NCBI GenBank assembly: GCA_017617145.1
Contig: JAFZWX010000115.1
Coordinates: forward strand, 1-53,027
Origin: Treponema sp.
GTDB lineage: Bacteria > Spirochaetota > Spirochaetia > Treponematales > Treponemataceae
Direction of reading: 5' to 3'
Length of the DNA stretch: 53,027 bases
Numbering within the stretch: the stretch's first letter is position 1; the number at the start of each line of letters is the position of its first letter. Below, piece by piece: positions 51,429 through 53,027 of this stretch. Made by a program: the position numbers and the translations under genes. The notes below the pieces were generated by a model that ran no database searches, was not told where the DNA came from, and was given only the letters and a program-made list of their open reading frames with translations.

Positions 51429-51944
51429 ATGACAACAAGAAATATCGTAGTCGTTCCTTATGATGAAAAATGGAAGTTTCGCTTTGAAGAAATTGCCGGA
51501 GAATTACGTGCAGCTTTGGGAGAACTTGCTCTTAGCATTGAGCACGTTGGGAGTACTTCTGTTCCAGGCCTTGCTGCAAAACCAATAATTGACATTGATG
51601 TTGTGATTGAAGATGAAAGTGTACTGCCCGCTGTAATTGGTGCGCTGGCAAAAATCGGATATCAACATAAAGGGAACCTTGGAATACCTGGACGCGAGGC
51701 TTTTGGTTATGAAGGGAAAACTCACCTTATGGAACATCATCTTTATGTATGCACAAAGGGTTCACCAGAGCTTCGCAGACATGTGTCTTTCCGAGATTAT
51801 CTGCGTGGGCACCCGGAAGCAGTAAAAGAATACAGCCGCATAAAAGAAGAAGCTGCCCGTCTGTTCCCGCACGATATCGACGGTTACATAAATCATAAAG
51901 GAACTGTGATAGAAAAGATTTACCGTGAAATTGGACTGGTCTGA
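51429..51944 (+). CDS. GrpB/UPF0157 family nucleotidyltransferase-like protein
   Basis: 171 aa. Family signature VPYDEKWKFRFEEIAGEL followed by IEHVGSTSVPGLAAKPIIDI with DIDVVIED; the GS...D.D order is that of the nucleotidyltransferase fold. YVCTKGSPELRRHVSFRDYL and the tail HKGTVIEKIYREI are typical too. The family is widely found but its substrate is unknown; some members were linked to CoaE-like or dephospho-CoA roles by domain fusion only. Confidence 0.9.
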   Translation: MTTRNIVVVPYDEKWKFRFEEIAGELRAALGELALSIEHVGSTSVPGLAAKPIIDIDVVIEDESVLPAVIGALAKIGYQHKGNLGIPGREAFGYEGKTHLMEHHLYVCTKGSPELRRHVSFRDYLRGHPEAVKEYSRIKEEAARLFPHDIDGYINHKGTVIEKIYREIGLV

Positions 51945-52042
51945 ACTTAAACATCTCGTGAACGATTTTTTGCATTTCGTGTTCGGATTTTTGTTTTCTG
52001 AAAAGTCATGTTATACTATATTCATCTTAGGAGGTGTCGTTT

Positions 52043-52249
52043 ATGGCAAATGAAATTATTGAAGAAACAGAGATCCGGCCGGATGGTTCAAAAAGAATTG
52101 TAAAGCGCTCGGTTGAAAAAGGGGTTACTTTTGGTTCGGTACTTGCAATGGTTATAAGTTTTGCAACATGGAAATCTGTGGGCTGGGCAATAATTCATGG
52201 TTTGATGGGATGGGTGTATGTAATATACTTTTTGATCCGCTACAGATAA
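52043..52249 (+). CDS. Small predicted membrane protein
   Basis: 68 aa from the ATG at 52043 with a perfect AGGAGG 8 nt upstream and TATACT around 52015. A charged N-terminus (EEIE-type ETEIRPDGSKRIVKRSVEKG) is followed by two short hydrophobic stretches (FGSVLAMVISFATW and GWAIIHGLMGWVYVIYFLI) and ends RYR. No family recognised. It resembles small Treponema membrane peptides of the DUF4-type 'TM2-like' kind only in layout. Confidence 0.6.
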   Translation: MANEIIEETEIRPDGSKRIVKRSVEKGVTFGSVLAMVISFATWKSVGWAIIHGLMGWVYVIYFLIRYR

Positions 52250-52275
52250 TTCCAATGTAAGATAGGATTAAAAAA

Positions 52276-53027
52276 ATGAAAGACTACATTAAAGAAAACG
52301 AAAGCGCCTGGGATAAACGCGCTGCAAATGGTGACAGATGGTCTACGGTTGTTTCTGCAGAAGAAGTTGCAAAGGCACGCACCGGCGACTGGCATATAAT
52401 TGTTACACCGGAAAAACCTGTTCCACGCAACTGGTTCCCGGATAACCTTGCAGGTAAAAAAGTTCTTTGTCTAGCAAGCGGCGGTGGCCAGCAGGGACCA
52501 ATTCTTGCGGCGGCAGGAGCAGATGTTACAGTTTTTGACAACAGCACCGGGCAACTGGAAAAAGACCAGTATGCCGCAAAGCGCGACGGCCTTGAAATAA
52601 AAACTGTTCAGGGAAACATGCAGGATTTGTCTGCCTTTGCCGACGCCTCTTTTGACCTCATAGTTCATCCCTGGTCGAATAATTATATTGATGACATTCT
52701 TCCAGTCTGGCGTGAGTGCGCAAGAGTTTTGAAAACCGGCGGCATTTTGATTTCCGGATTCGGAAGCCCTCTTGAATATATTTTTGATCTGGAAAAATTT
52801 GAACAAGGCCAGCTTGAATTAAAATACTCCATTCCATACGCAGACATCGACCACCTTGATGACCCAAAAGTCCGCGAAATCACCCTGGCCGAAGGCTACA
52901 GCTGGGGCCACCCCATAGAAGAACAAATCCAGGGCCAGATTTCCGCCGGCTTTGTAATCGCAGGCTTTTACGAAGACCGCGGCTGCTGGATGTTTGACAA
53001 TTATATTAATACGTCCATGGCAACAAA
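52276..53027 (+). CDS. Class I SAM-dependent methyltransferase, 3' end outside window
   Basis: At least 250 aa, open to the last base. ATG at 52276 with TAGGA about 9 nt upstream. Start: MKDYIKENESAWDKRAANGD, then RWSTVVSAEEVAKARTGDW. Motif I KVLCLASGGGQQGPILAAAG, motif II VTVFDNSTGQL, acidic loop VQGNMQDLSAF, and motif III FDLIVHPWSNNYIDD. Downstream GYSWGHPIEEQIQGQI is characteristic of a group of methyltransferases that start with EN(E/S)xxWD. Substrate unknown. Confidence 0.85.
   Translation, partial: MKDYIKENESAWDKRAANGDRWSTVVSAEEVAKARTGDWHIIVTPEKPVPRNWFPDNLAGKKVLCLASGGGQQGPILAAAGADVTVFDNSTGQLEKDQYAAKRDGLEIKTVQGNMQDLSAFADASFDLIVHPWSNNYIDDILPVWRECARVLKTGGILISGFGSPLEYIFDLEKFEQGQLELKYSIPYADIDHLDDPKVREITLAEGYSWGHPIEEQIQGQISAGFVIAGFYEDRGCWMFDNYINTSMAT

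Overview
The window looks like chromosomal DNA of a host-associated (gut or rumen type) Treponema. Reasons: low-GC coding, a PorV-like barrel paired with an OmpA/FlgD-Ig protein, a FeoA-FeoB fusion, a DUF4954 protein, a probable spirochaete-only DUF5312-like protein, ThyX in place of ThyA, and many large c-di-GMP sensors. The genus call is an inference; no rRNA is present. About 38 protein genes (two cut by the window ends) and two tRNAs (Leu-UAA, Asn-GUU) are packed tightly. Many neighbours overlap by 1 to 32 bases. I see no insertion sequence, prophage or CRISPR array.

Layout. 1-5.9 kb: SPFH protein, a membrane LuxR-type regulator, an EAL phosphodiesterase with a degenerate GGDEF domain, FeoAB. 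5.9-9.3 kb: tRNA-Leu, murD, leuA. 9.3-17 kb: DUF4954, an M16-like secreted protein without its zinc motif, a membrane sensor with an 18-residue acidic tandem repeat. 17-22.4 kb: tRNA-Asn, 5-formyl-THF cyclo-ligase carrying a repeat-derived insert, and the two-gene envelope operon. 22.4-25.9 kb: a partner-switching module (RsbU-like phosphatase, RsbW-like kinase, STAS antagonist on the opposite strand with a zinc-ribbon/SUMF1-fold protein). 25.9-36.9 kb: DUF5312-like, hflX, FliL-like, S41 protease, traX-thyX, DUF308, MATE, LacI-type sensor fused to GGDEF. 36.9-42.7 kb: a coupled three-gene signalling operon (7TM-PAS; ECF-S-like/propeller/Y_Y_Y/HD-GYP; BMP-type binding protein). 42.7-53 kb: pepF, adenosine deaminase, methyltransferases, mnmG, HAD phosphatase, argC, GrpB.

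Three genome-scale patterns stand out. (1) At least five intergenic regions hold large hairpins (83-168 bp) of what look like related elements; the cores are conserved while the outer stems differ but stay complementary. (2) Several genes have a -10 box exactly 6-7 nt before the ATG and no Shine-Dalgarno, which predicts leaderless mRNAs. (3) Short dispersed repeats lie between genes, and one family is translated in frame inside two proteins.

How the genes work together: the window is rich in environmental sensing. It encodes one likely diguanylate cyclase, two likely c-di-GMP phosphodiesterases, an orphan 7TM-PAS protein and a partner-switching cascade, set among housekeeping genes for cell wall, tRNA modification, iron, folate/thymidylate, leucine and arginine metabolism. 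All functions are read from sequence motifs only; no database search was run.
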